Shown one piece after another: positions 8,262-16,569 of a stretch of 64,000 bases of DNA. The stretch covers positions 4,464,001-4,528,000 of the forward strand of contig NZ_CP016172.1 in the NCBI RefSeq assembly GCF_001676725.1, read 5' to 3'. Within the stretch, counting starts at the first letter, position 1; each line of letters starts with the position of its first letter. This DNA is from Bordetella flabilis (GTDB taxonomy: Bacteria > Pseudomonadota > Gammaproteobacteria > Burkholderiales > Burkholderiaceae_B). The position numbers and the translations under genes are program-made. The notes beneath the pieces are model-generated. The model searched no databases. It was not told where the DNA came from and worked only from the letters and a program-made list of their open reading frames with translations.

Positions 8262-9656
8262 TCATGCCGGCCGCAACAACGCGGCCAGCTCTGAAAGATG
8301 CTTCACGTCGTCCAGCGCGAGGATCGTCTGCAGCAGTTGCTCGGCGCGCCCGGCGGGCAGATGGGCCGTCAGCCGCCGGAACTTGGCAACGATTTTGTCG
8401 GTGGTCGGCGTCAGGCTGTCCATTTCCAGGCCGCTGGCCTGGTAGGCGCTGCCGGCGCAGAACACTTCCAGGTCGACGCGTCCGTCCTGGTCGGACGCCG
8501 GATCCAGCAGCACGATCTTGTCGGACAGCGCAAGCACCTGCGCATCCGTCGTCTGCTCGTAGTAGCTGTACTCATCCACCGGCCGGCCCAGCAGCGCCGC
8601 GGCGACGGTGAAGCGGGCGCTGATGCGCGCCTTCAGCGGCGTCTGGTGGGGCGCGACGTTGGTATAGCCGGGATTGGTCAGGGTGAGCCATGGCGCGCGG
8701 ATGGTGACGCGATCGATGCGCGCCGGATCGAAGCCGTGCCGAGCCTTCAGCGTCAGCGCCAGGTGCACCGGCGTCTGGACGAAGATGCATACCGGCCGCT
8801 CCTTGTATACGACGTCGTCGATCAGGAAACGTCGCCCCAGGTCCCGCGTGGCATCCGCCGCATGTTCGGCCGTGCCGCCGAACGCCCGGAAGTAGCCCGA
8901 TTCGCCTTCGAAGGCCAGCGGCGATGCCGTTGCGCCGGCGGCGGCCAGCTCCGCGGCGGAGACGCCGCTGCGGCTGGCCCAGCCCACGTTCAGCTTCACA
9001 TCCATGGTGCCCGCGCGGAACCCCTCGCCGAAGCCCGACGCGAACATGGCGGCGCAGCCCAGCGCGTTGACGAGTTGCGGGCGGTCCAGGCCCATCATCT
9101 TGCCGGCCGCGGCGGCCGCGCCGATGGCGCCGGCCACCCCGCTGCCGCGAAATGCCGGCAGCATGCCGGGCGCGCCCAGGTAGGCCCGGGCCATGATGTC
9201 GTAGCCAGCCACGATGGCGGCAAGCAGGGTGCGGCCATCGGCCTCGCGCGCCTCGCCCACGGCCAGGGCCGCCGGGATCGCGATCGCGCCGGGATGGGAC
9301 TTGGCCAGGAAGTCATCGTGGGTGCAGCCATTGACCAGCGTGGCGTTGACGAACGCCGCGTCCACGGCGGGCAGGCGTTCGGCATGGCCGATCACGCTGG
9401 CAGGGCCGTGGTTGGCCTGCACGAACCGGCGCGCCACGGTGGGCACGGGCAGGTCGCGCGCCGCCAGGGCAGTCGCAACGGCATCGAGCAGGCGCGACTT
9501 GGCGCGCGCCACGGTGTCGGCGGGCAGCGCCTGGAAATCGGTCGCGTGGATGAAAGCGGCCCACTGCTGGGCGACGCTGGGGCCGGTCATGGCGGCGGAA
9601 CGGGGATCCGGCACGGGTGAGGACACGTCGGCGTATCCGGAAAGGGCTGCTGGCAT
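8262..9656 (-). CDS. MmgE/PrpD family dehydratase-like protein
   Basis: 464 residues, the usual length for the family that includes 2-methylcitrate dehydratase (PrpD), cis-aconitate decarboxylase and iminodisuccinate epimerase. Seen are the N-terminal helical domain with KSRLLDAVATALAA near residue 48, HDDFLAKSHPGAIAIPAALA near 113 and AGYDIMARA near 146, and the C-terminal domain KERPVCIFVQTPVHLAL near 285. The reaction is probably dehydration or epimerisation of a carboxylic acid, substrate unknown. ATG at 9656 follows AGGAG at 8 bases. First gene of the minus-strand cluster, divergent from the IclR regulator. Confidence 0.9.
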   Translation of the reverse strand: MPAALSGYADVSSPVPDPRSAAMTGPSVAQQWAAFIHATDFQALPADTVARAKSRLLDAVATALAARDLPVPTVARRFVQANHGPASVIGHAERLPAVDAAFVNATLVNGCTHDDFLAKSHPGAIAIPAALAVGEAREADGRTLLAAIVAGYDIMARAYLGAPGMLPAFRGSGVAGAIGAAAAAGKMMGLDRPQLVNALGCAAMFASGFGEGFRAGTMDVKLNVGWASRSGVSAAELAAAGATASPLAFEGESGYFRAFGGTAEHAADATRDLGRRFLIDDVVYKERPVCIFVQTPVHLALTLKARHGFDPARIDRVTIRAPWLTLTNPGYTNVAPHQTPLKARISARFTVAAALLGRPVDEYSYYEQTTDAQVLALSDKIVLLDPASDQDGRVDLEVFCAGSAYQASGLEMDSLTPTTDKIVAKFRRLTAHLPAGRAEQLLQTILALDDVKHLSELAALLRPA

Positions 9657-9712
9657 GCGCTTGTCTCCTGTGCCATTCCAAGGCCGACGCGCATGGCGTC
9701 GCGCCAGGGGTT

Positions 9713-9748
9713 GTTCCGTTTATCGAACTATTGTATCGTTGAACGGAC
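9713..9748. promoter_or_regulatory. Divergent control region with imperfect inverted repeat, candidate IclR operator
   Basis: Between the MmgE/PrpD start (9656) and the IclR start (9825), an AT-rich patch begins with a 16-base element whose ends are GTTC and GAAC (9713-9728). It continues with a second element at 9733-9748 ending AACGGAC, so CCGTT and AACGG face each other around the centre, and TATCG occurs in both halves. A TATATT sequence follows at 9751-9756. The position suits control of both directions by the neighbouring IclR protein. Confidence 0.45.
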
Positions 9749-9824
9749 TATATATTCCTGGCACGTCCGATGTCAAGCAGCCCTTCGGCCGAACATGCAG
9801 CCGTATTCCGGAGTTCGCCTCGAT

Positions 9825-10610
9825 ATGAAACAGCCCGAAGCGCCCACAGCCGAACCGGACTCCGGGCACGGCACCGTCAACCGGGTGCTGCGCATCCTGA
9901 GCGGCTTTGCGGAGAAGGAACGCTGGGGCCTTAACGAACTGGCGCGCAGCCTCGACCTGCCGCGCGGCACGACGCATCGCCTGCTCACTTTGTGCAAGCC
10001 GCTGAACTTCGTCACCCAGGATGAAGACGGCCATTACATGCCCGGTATCGAGCTGTACCGCCTGGCGGGCCGGCTGGCCTCGGAGATGCCGATCAACCAG
10101 GTCGCCGATCCCATCCTGCAATCGCTGCGCGACCAGACCGATGAAACGGTGCTGTTGACCTTGCTGGTGCGCGACGAGCTGAAGATGTTTTTCTCGTTGT
10201 CGGCGTCGCCGGCGCATCCCCTGCGCTATCGCATCGAGAAGAACCGGCTGGAACCGCTGGCATGGGGCGCGACCGGGCGCGCCTTGCTGGCCTATCTGAG
10301 TGCGGAGGAAATCGAGCAGGTCATGCAACGCGGCGAGCCTTCGCCGCTGGACGGCCGTCCCCTCGACCGCGAAGAATTGCTGCATGCTTTGCAAGGCATA
10401 CGCGCCGACGGCTATGCGGCGAGCTACGCCCAGCGCGCGCCGGGGGCCTATGGCCTGGCCGTGCCTTTCTTCGATGCGCGCGGCGACGTCCGCGGCAACC
10501 TCACGCTGACCATTCCGGATTTCCGCTTCGATCCAGCCAGGCAGGAGGCCTTGATCGGCCTGTTGCGCGAAGCCGCTGCCACCTTGACCCGGCGCCTGGG
10601 GTGGTCCTGA
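9825..10610 (+). CDS. IclR family transcriptional regulator
   Basis: 261 residues from the ATG at 9825. The N-terminal winged helix-turn-helix occupies about residues 18-80 (GTVNRVLRILSGFAE, LNELARSLDLPRGTTHRLL). The C-terminal IclR effector domain follows, with LAWGATGRALLAYL near 145 and GLAVPFFDARGDVRGNLTLT near 210. IclR proteins bind small catabolic acids and control neighbouring operons. It is divergent from the ten-gene minus-strand cluster and is the obvious candidate for its regulator. The start is uncertain: GGAG lies 12 bases upstream of 9825, and an ATG at 9795 has no ribosome site. A GC-rich hairpin just after the stop (about 10626-10645) may aid termination. Confidence 0.92.
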   Translation: MKQPEAPTAEPDSGHGTVNRVLRILSGFAEKERWGLNELARSLDLPRGTTHRLLTLCKPLNFVTQDEDGHYMPGIELYRLAGRLASEMPINQVADPILQSLRDQTDETVLLTLLVRDELKMFFSLSASPAHPLRYRIEKNRLEPLAWGATGRALLAYLSAEEIEQVMQRGEPSPLDGRPLDREELLHALQGIRADGYAASYAQRAPGAYGLAVPFFDARGDVRGNLTLTIPDFRFDPARQEALIGLLREAAATLTRRLGWS

Positions 10611-10731
10611 CGCGCGTGGGCGAGCGCCGCCGTTCGGGCGGCGTGGCGGCGTGACGCGTCCGGGCCGCCGGGCGCGGAAGCGTGGGCACATCGCACCCGG
10701 ACGCCGGCCGGGGGTCCCCTTGGGGATGTGT

Positions 10732-11634
10732 TTACGAAGCCGGGATCGGCACGGCCTGGTCGCCCGGCAGGAAGTGGAAATCGTAGTCCTGGCCAGCCTG
10801 CTGCGGCACCGTGATCTTCACGATGGGAATGAAGCCGCCCTTGGTGACCGTGTAGTAGTCCTTCTGGTCCTTCTGGGCATTGCTCAACCCCTGGGAGCCG
10901 CCGGTATCCAGGTAGAAGAAGGACTGAATGGGCAGTTGCGTATTCCAGTTATCCGGCCAGGTCTTGATGCGGATCTCGTTCTGTTCGTACAACGAAGCGT
11001 TGCCCAGCAGGCTCATGGCCTGGAGCATTTGCGCGAACGCGGGCGCGGTATTGCTCGATTCGTCGCTGACGTCGAAGCCGCACTGATAGTAGTAAGGCGG
11101 CTGGCCGACCTGCTGGGCCTGCTGGTAGTGCGCCAGCCATTGCGCGGCCGTCGTGATGCCCTGCTTCTGGCACGGGGCGCCGGCGGGATAGGTTGGATTC
11201 GCGCCGCAGCCGCCCACCGGGCCGCGCCCGTTCGTCCATGCATCCAGGGGGAACGCGCAAAGCACGTCGAGCTTGCCCTTCGTGTCGGGCCCTTGGTATT
11301 TATAGTCGCCCAGCAGGGGATAGAGCGTGAACCCGTTGGTCTCGTTGCCCTTGAACCTGATGAACTTCGCATCCTTGCGGATATAGGAGAACGACACGCC
11401 GCCGTCCTGGTCCGATAAGGGCGCGGGATGCCAGGAGTAGTAGCCGTTGCCCGGCACGGTGACACGCAGCACGATACCGGAACACAGGAAGGCCGGCCTT
11501 GTACTGGAGCCGCAATCCGCGGGCGTCGACTGGTAAAGGTGCCACATATCCCGCGCGGTGTGCTGCGCATGCGCCGCACTGGCGGCCAGGCCCATACTCG
11601 CCGCGACCGCGGCGTCCAGCAACAGATGCCTCAT
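10732..11634 (-). CDS. Secreted halovibrin (HvnA)-like protein
   Basis: 300 residues with a signal peptide (residues 1-24, ending AHA). The mature part resembles proteins annotated as halovibrin HvnA in Pseudomonas and Vibrio: an early DCGSSTRPAFLCSG, then GVSFSYIRKD, LDVLCAFPLDA, ITTAAQWLAHY, QCGFDVSD, APAFAQMLQAM and NEIRIKTWP. Six cysteines in the mature chain suggest disulphides and export. The Vibrio halovibrins are known as secreted NAD+ glycohydrolases; whether this homologue keeps that activity is inference. The identification is from remembered family pattern. It stands alone, divergent from pcaD, with no immunity-like gene beside it. The start at 11634 is chosen for the signal peptide. 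Confidence 0.75.
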   Translation of the reverse strand: MRHLLLDAAVAASMGLAASAAHAQHTARDMWHLYQSTPADCGSSTRPAFLCSGIVLRVTVPGNGYYSWHPAPLSDQDGGVSFSYIRKDAKFIRFKGNETNGFTLYPLLGDYKYQGPDTKGKLDVLCAFPLDAWTNGRGPVGGCGANPTYPAGAPCQKQGITTAAQWLAHYQQAQQVGQPPYYYQCGFDVSDESSNTAPAFAQMLQAMSLLGNASLYEQNEIRIKTWPDNWNTQLPIQSFFYLDTGGSQGLSNAQKDQKDYYTVTKGGFIPIVKITVPQQAGQDYDFHFLPGDQAVPIPAS

Positions 11635-11927
11635 GATGTCTCTCCCAGGTTGGACCGCGACGCGGCAAGCCGGGCCAACGAGTGCCGCAGGCCGTACGAT
11701 GGCTGGTACCCGACGATCGCAACGCGCAGCTTGCGAGAGAATGCGGCGAGGCGTGTTTATCCAAAGGACTTTCCTTTTGAATTGCCCACCGGCGTGGGCA
11801 GCGCGCCATGTCCAACGCGATGTCCCACCCGGCGCGAGGCCGCAAGCCGGACGCTCGCAATTGCTAAGATGCATGGCGGCCCCGCCGGGCCACTTCGATC
11901 CTCACTGCTTTCGCCAAGGACTTCGTC

Positions 11928-12707
11928 ATGCCCTACGCCGACCTCGCGCAGACCCGCCTTTACTACATGGTCGACGGGCCGCGGGACGCGCCCGTCCTGA
12001 TGCTCTCCAATTCGCTGGGCACCTGCGCCGATATGTGGGCGCGCCAGGTGCCGGCGTTCGCGCGCGATTTTCGGGTACTGCGCTACGACACGCGCGGCCA
12101 CGGACGCTCGGCCGTCCCGGCGCAGGACTATGCGTTCGCCGCGCTGACGACGGACATCATCAACCTGCTCGATCATCTGCGCATCGACCAGGTGCACTTC
12201 TGCGGCCTCTCCATGGGCGGCCCCACCGGCATGGGGCTGGCGCTGGCGCAACCGGACCGCGTCGGCAAACTGATCCTGTGCAACACGGCCGCACGCATCG
12301 GCACGGTGGAAAGCTGGCAAACGCGGATGCGGGCCGTGCGCGCCGACGGACTGGAGAACATGGCCACCGGCATCACGGAACGCTGGCTGACGCCGCAGTT
12401 TCGCGACGCCGAACCGGGCCTGGCACAGGTCCTGGTGGACATGCTTCGCCGCACCGATGACGAAGGCTATGCCCGCGCCTGCGCGGCGCTGCGCGACCTG
12501 GACCTGCGCCCCGCCGTTGGACGCATCACCGCGCCCACGCTGGTCATTTCCGGAACGCACGACGTCGCCGCCACGCCGCAGCAGGGCCGTGAACTCGCCG
12601 CGGCGATTCCCGGCGCCCGCTATCACGAACTGGACGCGTCGCACCTGTCCAATTGGGAACGCCCCGACGCGTTCACGCAGGTGGTGCTGGACTTCCTGGC
12701 CGGCTGA
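11928..12707 (+). CDS. pcaD: 3-oxoadipate enol-lactonase
   Basis: 259 residues, family-typical. The alpha/beta-hydrolase elements are all present: LSNSLGTCADMW near residue 26, RYDTRGHGRSAVP near 50, the nucleophile elbow FCGLSMGGPTG near 92, SGTHDVAATP near 208 for the acid and DASHLSNWE near 235 for the His. PcaD hydrolyses 3-oxoadipate enol-lactone in the beta-ketoadipate pathway for protocatechuate and catechol. No other pca gene is nearby, so it either serves a pathway encoded elsewhere or has a related lactonase role. The upstream 293-base gap to the divergent halovibrin-like gene holds only a weak TAAGAT -10-like box at 11865. Confidence 0.85.
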   Translation: MPYADLAQTRLYYMVDGPRDAPVLMLSNSLGTCADMWARQVPAFARDFRVLRYDTRGHGRSAVPAQDYAFAALTTDIINLLDHLRIDQVHFCGLSMGGPTGMGLALAQPDRVGKLILCNTAARIGTVESWQTRMRAVRADGLENMATGITERWLTPQFRDAEPGLAQVLVDMLRRTDDEGYARACAALRDLDLRPAVGRITAPTLVISGTHDVAATPQQGRELAAAIPGARYHELDASHLSNWERPDAFTQVVLDFLAG

Positions 12708-12717
12708 TCCATCGAAG

Positions 12718-13221
12718 ATGTCCGCGCCGCCCTACCGCATCCTTCCCATAAGCCCCGCCCATATCGACGGCTACCGCCGGACGCTGGACGCCGTCGCCCG
12801 CGAGCGCCGCTACCTGGCATTCCTGGAAGCACCCTCGCTGGAACAGACGCAGGACTTCGTTCTGCGCAACATCGAACGCGGCAACCCGCACCTGGTCGCC
12901 GTCGCGGAAGAATCCGTCATAGGATGGTGCGATATCGTGCCGCTCACCCACCCCGGCTTCGCGCACACGGGTGTCGTGGGCATGGGCGTACACGCGGATT
13001 GGCGCGGCCGTGGCGTTGGCAAGGCGCTGTTGCGAGCCGGCGCCGGGGCGGCGCGCCAGGCTGGCCTGCAACGCCTGGAGCTGGAAGTCTATGCGAGCAA
13101 CGATGCGGCCTGCCGCCTCTATGAAGCCCACGGCTTCGTCAGGGAAGGACTGAAGCGCAGGGGCCGCTGCCTGGACGGTGCGTACGAAGACATCGTGATC
13201 ATGGCACGGCTGCTCCCATAA
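12718..13221 (+). CDS. GNAT family N-acetyltransferase
   Basis: 167 residues. The acetyl-CoA binding core is clear: GVVGMGVHADWRGRGVGKAL (about residues 83-102, with the R-G-R-G-V-G pyrophosphate loop), then LQRLELEVYASNDAACRLYEAHGF near 120-143 and a final EDIVIMARLL. The pattern resembles the RimI/RimL-like amino-group acetyltransferases; substrate unknown. It begins 10 bases after pcaD and is probably co-transcribed with it. No strong ribosome site is visible, consistent with coupling. Confidence 0.85.
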   Translation: MSAPPYRILPISPAHIDGYRRTLDAVARERRYLAFLEAPSLEQTQDFVLRNIERGNPHLVAVAEESVIGWCDIVPLTHPGFAHTGVVGMGVHADWRGRGVGKALLRAGAGAARQAGLQRLELEVYASNDAACRLYEAHGFVREGLKRRGRCLDGAYEDIVIMARLLP

Positions 13222-13421
13222 GGCAGCGCGCCGCGGTGCGCCGCCCCAAGAAAGTGCACCGGGCGCGCATCCCGGCACCGTCATGGCGCACCACGCCCCG
13301 CTGGCGATGCGGCCCCGCATGCCGCCTTGCCGCACGCCCTCCCCATCGCAACATCCGCGCGTACCGGGAAAGCGCCTGCCGCGGCGACGAATAACGGGCG
13401 CCCGGCGAACTGACAACAAAC

Positions 13422-13437
13422 TGGCATGGATATTGCA
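13422..13437 (+). promoter_or_regulatory. Sigma-54 promoter (TGGCAT-N5-TTGCA)
   Basis: The GG (13423-13424) and GC (13435-13436) are separated by exactly 10 bases, the invariant -24/-12 arrangement of sigma-54 promoters, and the flanking bases match TGGCAC-N5-TTGCA at all but one position. Transcription would begin near 13448, about 95 bases before nirB. Nitrogen assimilation genes are classical sigma-54/NtrC targets, so a nitrogen-status response is likely. Confidence 0.8.
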
Positions 13438-13441
13438 TTGG

Positions 13442-13471
13442 TTGTGATGCCGGGCCATCCCGGCACCACAA
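13442..13471 (+). promoter_or_regulatory. Leader hairpin upstream of nirB
   Basis: Thirteen-base arms (13442-13454 and 13459-13471) pair at 12 of 13 positions around a CCAT loop. If the start is near 13448, the transcribed part still makes UGCCGGG against CCCGGCA at the very 5' end of the mRNA. It precedes the intrinsic terminator in the same leader, the arrangement used by ANTAR antitermination systems. I could not resolve the canonical hexanucleotide loops (A at 1, G at 4) by eye. Confidence 0.6.
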
Positions 13472-13490
13472 CTCGTGCATGACAGGCAAT

Positions 13491-13525
13491 GGCGCCCCTG
13501 ACCTGACGGTCCCGGGCGCCTTTTT
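13491..13525 (+). terminator. Intrinsic terminator inside the nirB leader (attenuator)
   Basis: GGCGCCC (13491-13497) pairs with GGGCGCC (13514-13520); inside it GACC pairs with GGTC around a TGAC loop, and five T follow directly (13521-13525). It stands 19 bases before the nirB start and after the sigma-54 promoter, so it must be overridden for the operon to be expressed. The NIT-ANTAR protein at 19258-20526 is the likely antiterminator. Confidence 0.85.
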
Positions 13526-13543
13526 GTCTTTCGAATCCCGCAT

Positions 13544-16126
13544 ATGAATCGCCCGGTGATATCCATGAACGCAGCGCCTTCTATCCGCCCCATGCAGACC
13601 CTGGTCGTTATCGGCAATGGCATGGTGGGCCACCATTGCGTCGAACAACTGCTGAACCTGGGCGCGCTCGACCGCTATCGCATCGTTGTCTATGGCGAGG
13701 AAAGCCTGCGGGCCTACGATCGCGTCCACCTGTCGGAATACCTGAGCGGCCGCGACGCCGAATCCATGGCGCTGAGCGAGGCGGCCTTCTACGAACGGCC
13801 CGGCCTGACGCTGCGCCTGGGCGTCCGCGTACAGGAGATCGATCGCCACCAACGTGAAATCGTCACCGCCGAAGGCCGCCAGCCCTATGACAAGCTGGTG
13901 CTGGCCACCGGCTCGTTTCCCTTCGTCCCGCCCGTGGCTGGCGCCGAAGGCACGTCGTCCCTGGTCTATCGCACGTTGGACGATCTCGACATGATCCGCG
14001 CCGCGGCGGCAGGCGGGCGCCGCGGCGTGGTGGTCGGCGGCGGCCTGCTGGGCCTGGAAGCGGCCAATGCGCTCAAGTCCCTGGGCCTGGAAGCCCACGT
14101 CGTCGAGTTCGCCACGCGGCTGATGCCGGTGCAGCTGGACGACTTCGGCGGCGCGGCCCTGAAGGCACGCATCGAAGCGCTGGGCGTACGCGTGCATCTG
14201 TCGCGCGCCACGCAGTCGATCAAGCCGGGCACGCGCTACCGCCACTGCATGCGCTTCGCGGAAGGCGAGCCGCTGGAAACCGACCTGGTGGTGTTCTCGG
14301 CCGGCATCCGGCCGCGCGACGGCCTGGGCAGGGCGGCCGGGCTGACCCTGGGCGAGCGCGGCGGCGTGGCGATCGACGACCGCTGCCGCACCAGCGACGA
14401 ACACATCTACGCCATCGGCGAATGCGCCGTCTGGAACGGCACCGTCTTCGGACTGGTGGCGCCCGGCTACCGGATGGCGCGTACCGTCGCGGCGGAGCTC
14501 TGCGGCGGCGAGGCACAGCCCTTCACGGGCGCCGACATGTCGACCAAGCTCAAACTGCTGGGCGTCGACGTCGGCTCCATCGGCGACGCGCATGGCAAGA
14601 CAGCCGGCGCGGTCAGCTACCGCTACATCGACGAAGCCAACGCCAGCTATCGCCGCCTGGTGGTTTCGGCCGACGGCAAGCGCGTGCTGGGCGCCGTGCT
14701 GGTGGGCGACAACAGCTACTACGACACGCTGCTGCAATACGCGCAGAACGGGATCGCGCCGCCAGCCGACCCATCCGGCCTCATCATGCCGGCCGGCAAG
14801 GCCGCGCCGGCGCTCGGTCCCGACGCGCTGCCGGCGACGGTGACCATCTGCTCGTGCCACAACGTGAGCAAGGGCGCCATCTGTGCGGCGATAGACGGCG
14901 GATGCACGGACCTCGCCGGCATCAAGGCCTGCACCAAGGCAGCCACGGGATGCGGCGGTTGCGCGGGGCTGCTCAAGCAGGTGTTCGAGCACGAGCTATC
15001 CAACCGCGGTGTCGCGGTCGATAAAAGCCTGTGCGAGCACTTCCCGTACACCCGCCAGGAGCTGTACGGCATCGTGCGTGTCGAAGGCATCGAAAGCTTC
15101 GACGAACTGCTGGCGCGGCACGGGCGCGGCAAGCTGGGCTGCGATATCTGCAAGCCGGCCGTGGCCTCCATCCTGGCGTCCTGCTGGAACCGTCCCATCC
15201 AGGACCCCGGCCTGGTGCCCCTGCAGGACACCAACGACACCTTCATGGCCAATATGCAGAAGAACGGCACGTACTCCATCGTGCCCCGCATACCGGGCGG
15301 GGAAATCACGCCGGACGGGCTGCTGGCCATCGGCGCGGTGGCGAAGAAGTACCGGCTGTACACCAAGATAACGGGCGGACAGCGCATCGACCTGTTTGGC
15401 GCCCAGTTGCATGAATTGCCCGACATCTGGACCGAACTGATCGCCGCCGGCTTCGAGACGGGGCATGCCTACGGCAAGGCCACGCGCACGGTGAAGTCCT
15501 GCGTCGGCAGTACATGGTGCCGCTACGGCGTGCAGGACAGCGTCGGCATGGCGCTGCGCATCGAGGACCGCTACAAGGGCCTGCGCGCGCCCCACAAGCT
15601 GAAGTTCGCGGTGTCCGGCTGCACGCGGGAGTGCGCCGAAGCCCAGAGCAAGGACGTCGGTGTCATCGCCACCGAGAAAGGCTGGAACCTGTACGTATGC
15701 GGCAATGGCGGCATGCGGCCGCGCCACGCGGAATTGTTCGCCACGGACCTGGATGACGACACCTTGATCCGCTACATCGACCGGCTGCTCATGTTCTATA
15801 TCCGCACCGCGGACAAGCTGCAGCGCACCGCCGTCTGGCGCGACGGGCTGGAAGGCGGCCTGGACTACCTGAAGGCCGTGGTGATCGACGACAGCCTGGG
15901 CCTGGGCGCCGAACTGGAAGCCCAGATGCAGCTGGTGGTGGACCGCTACGAATGCGAATGGGCCAATGCCCTGAAAGACCCGGAAAAGCTCAAGCGTTTC
16001 CGCACCTTCGTCAACGACCGCAGCCCGGATCCCGACATCCGCTTCGTCGAGGAACGCGGACAGCCGCGTCCGGCCGAGCCGGCCCGGGACCGCGTCATTC
16101 CCATCGTCGAGGAGCTCACGCAATGA
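13544..16126 (+). CDS. nirB: Assimilatory nitrite reductase [NAD(P)H], large subunit
   Basis: 860 residues. The order is that of NirB: FAD/NAD(P)H domain (VIGNGMVGHHCVEQL near 20, VVVGGGLLGLEAANAL near 160), a BFD-like [2Fe-2S] domain with CSCHNVSKG and CGGC near 440-480, then the sulphite/nitrite reductase domains. The sirohaem/[4Fe-4S] ligands are CVGSTWC near 651-657 and CTRECAEAQSKD near 690. It reduces nitrite to ammonium in the cytoplasm with six electrons from NAD(P)H. The ATG at 13544 gives full length but has no good ribosome site; ATG at 13565 with GGTGAT upstream is an alternative. It is the first gene of the operon, overlapping nirD by ATGA. Confidence 0.95.
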   Translation: MNRPVISMNAAPSIRPMQTLVVIGNGMVGHHCVEQLLNLGALDRYRIVVYGEESLRAYDRVHLSEYLSGRDAESMALSEAAFYERPGLTLRLGVRVQEIDRHQREIVTAEGRQPYDKLVLATGSFPFVPPVAGAEGTSSLVYRTLDDLDMIRAAAAGGRRGVVVGGGLLGLEAANALKSLGLEAHVVEFATRLMPVQLDDFGGAALKARIEALGVRVHLSRATQSIKPGTRYRHCMRFAEGEPLETDLVVFSAGIRPRDGLGRAAGLTLGERGGVAIDDRCRTSDEHIYAIGECAVWNGTVFGLVAPGYRMARTVAAELCGGEAQPFTGADMSTKLKLLGVDVGSIGDAHGKTAGAVSYRYIDEANASYRRLVVSADGKRVLGAVLVGDNSYYDTLLQYAQNGIAPPADPSGLIMPAGKAAPALGPDALPATVTICSCHNVSKGAICAAIDGGCTDLAGIKACTKAATGCGGCAGLLKQVFEHELSNRGVAVDKSLCEHFPYTRQELYGIVRVEGIESFDELLARHGRGKLGCDICKPAVASILASCWNRPIQDPGLVPLQDTNDTFMANMQKNGTYSIVPRIPGGEITPDGLLAIGAVAKKYRLYTKITGGQRIDLFGAQLHELPDIWTELIAAGFETGHAYGKATRTVKSCVGSTWCRYGVQDSVGMALRIEDRYKGLRAPHKLKFAVSGCTRECAEAQSKDVGVIATEKGWNLYVCGNGGMRPRHAELFATDLDDDTLIRYIDRLLMFYIRTADKLQRTAVWRDGLEGGLDYLKAVVIDDSLGLGAELEAQMQLVVDRYECEWANALKDPEKLKRFRTFVNDRSPDPDIRFVEERGQPRPAEPARDRVIPIVEELTQ

Positions 16127-16482
16127 CCGCAACGACATTACCCCGCCGCAACGGGCCCATGTGGCGCCCCGCCTGCACCCGCCGCGACCTGGTTGGCAAC
16201 TCCGGCGTCGTCGCCCTGGTCGACGGCGTGCAGGTCGCGCTGTTCTACGTCCCGGACGCGGAGGACCAGACGCTATACGCCGTCGAGAACCGCGATCCCA
16301 AATCGGGCGCCAATGTGATCGGCCGCGGCATCGTCGGCCATATCGCCGGCGACCTGGTCGTCGCCTCTCCGCTCTACAAGCAGCACTTCCGGCTGCGCGA
16401 CGGCCAATGCGTCGAGTATCCCGACCAGCGCCTGCGCACCTGGCAGGCACGGTTCAACGGGGACACCGTCGAAATGCGCTGA
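16123..16482 (+). CDS. nirD: Nitrite reductase small subunit
   Basis: 119 residues with a Rieske-like fold. Segments such as GVVALVDGVQVALFYV, LYAVENRDPKSGANVIGRGIVG and SPLYKQHFRL are typical of NirD, which has lost the Rieske cysteines and does not bind a cluster. It is the partner of NirB. The ATG overlaps the nirB stop (ATGA), indicating coupled translation. The longer frame starting upstream lies inside nirB and is not used. Confidence 0.94.
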   Translation: MTATTLPRRNGPMWRPACTRRDLVGNSGVVALVDGVQVALFYVPDAEDQTLYAVENRDPKSGANVIGRGIVGHIAGDLVVASPLYKQHFRLRDGQCVEYPDQRLRTWQARFNGDTVEMR

Positions 16483-16569
16483 GCCCCCGGCGCACTGTCC
16501 GGATCCGCCAGCCCGATCCTCCAATCCTTGCCCGCGCACTTTCTTATCCCAAACGTTCAGGAAACCCTC

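Noticed and set aside
9757..9775. Possible second sigma-54 site TGGCACGTCCGATGTC before iclR
   Set aside because: The GG is not followed by GC at the required 10-base spacing.
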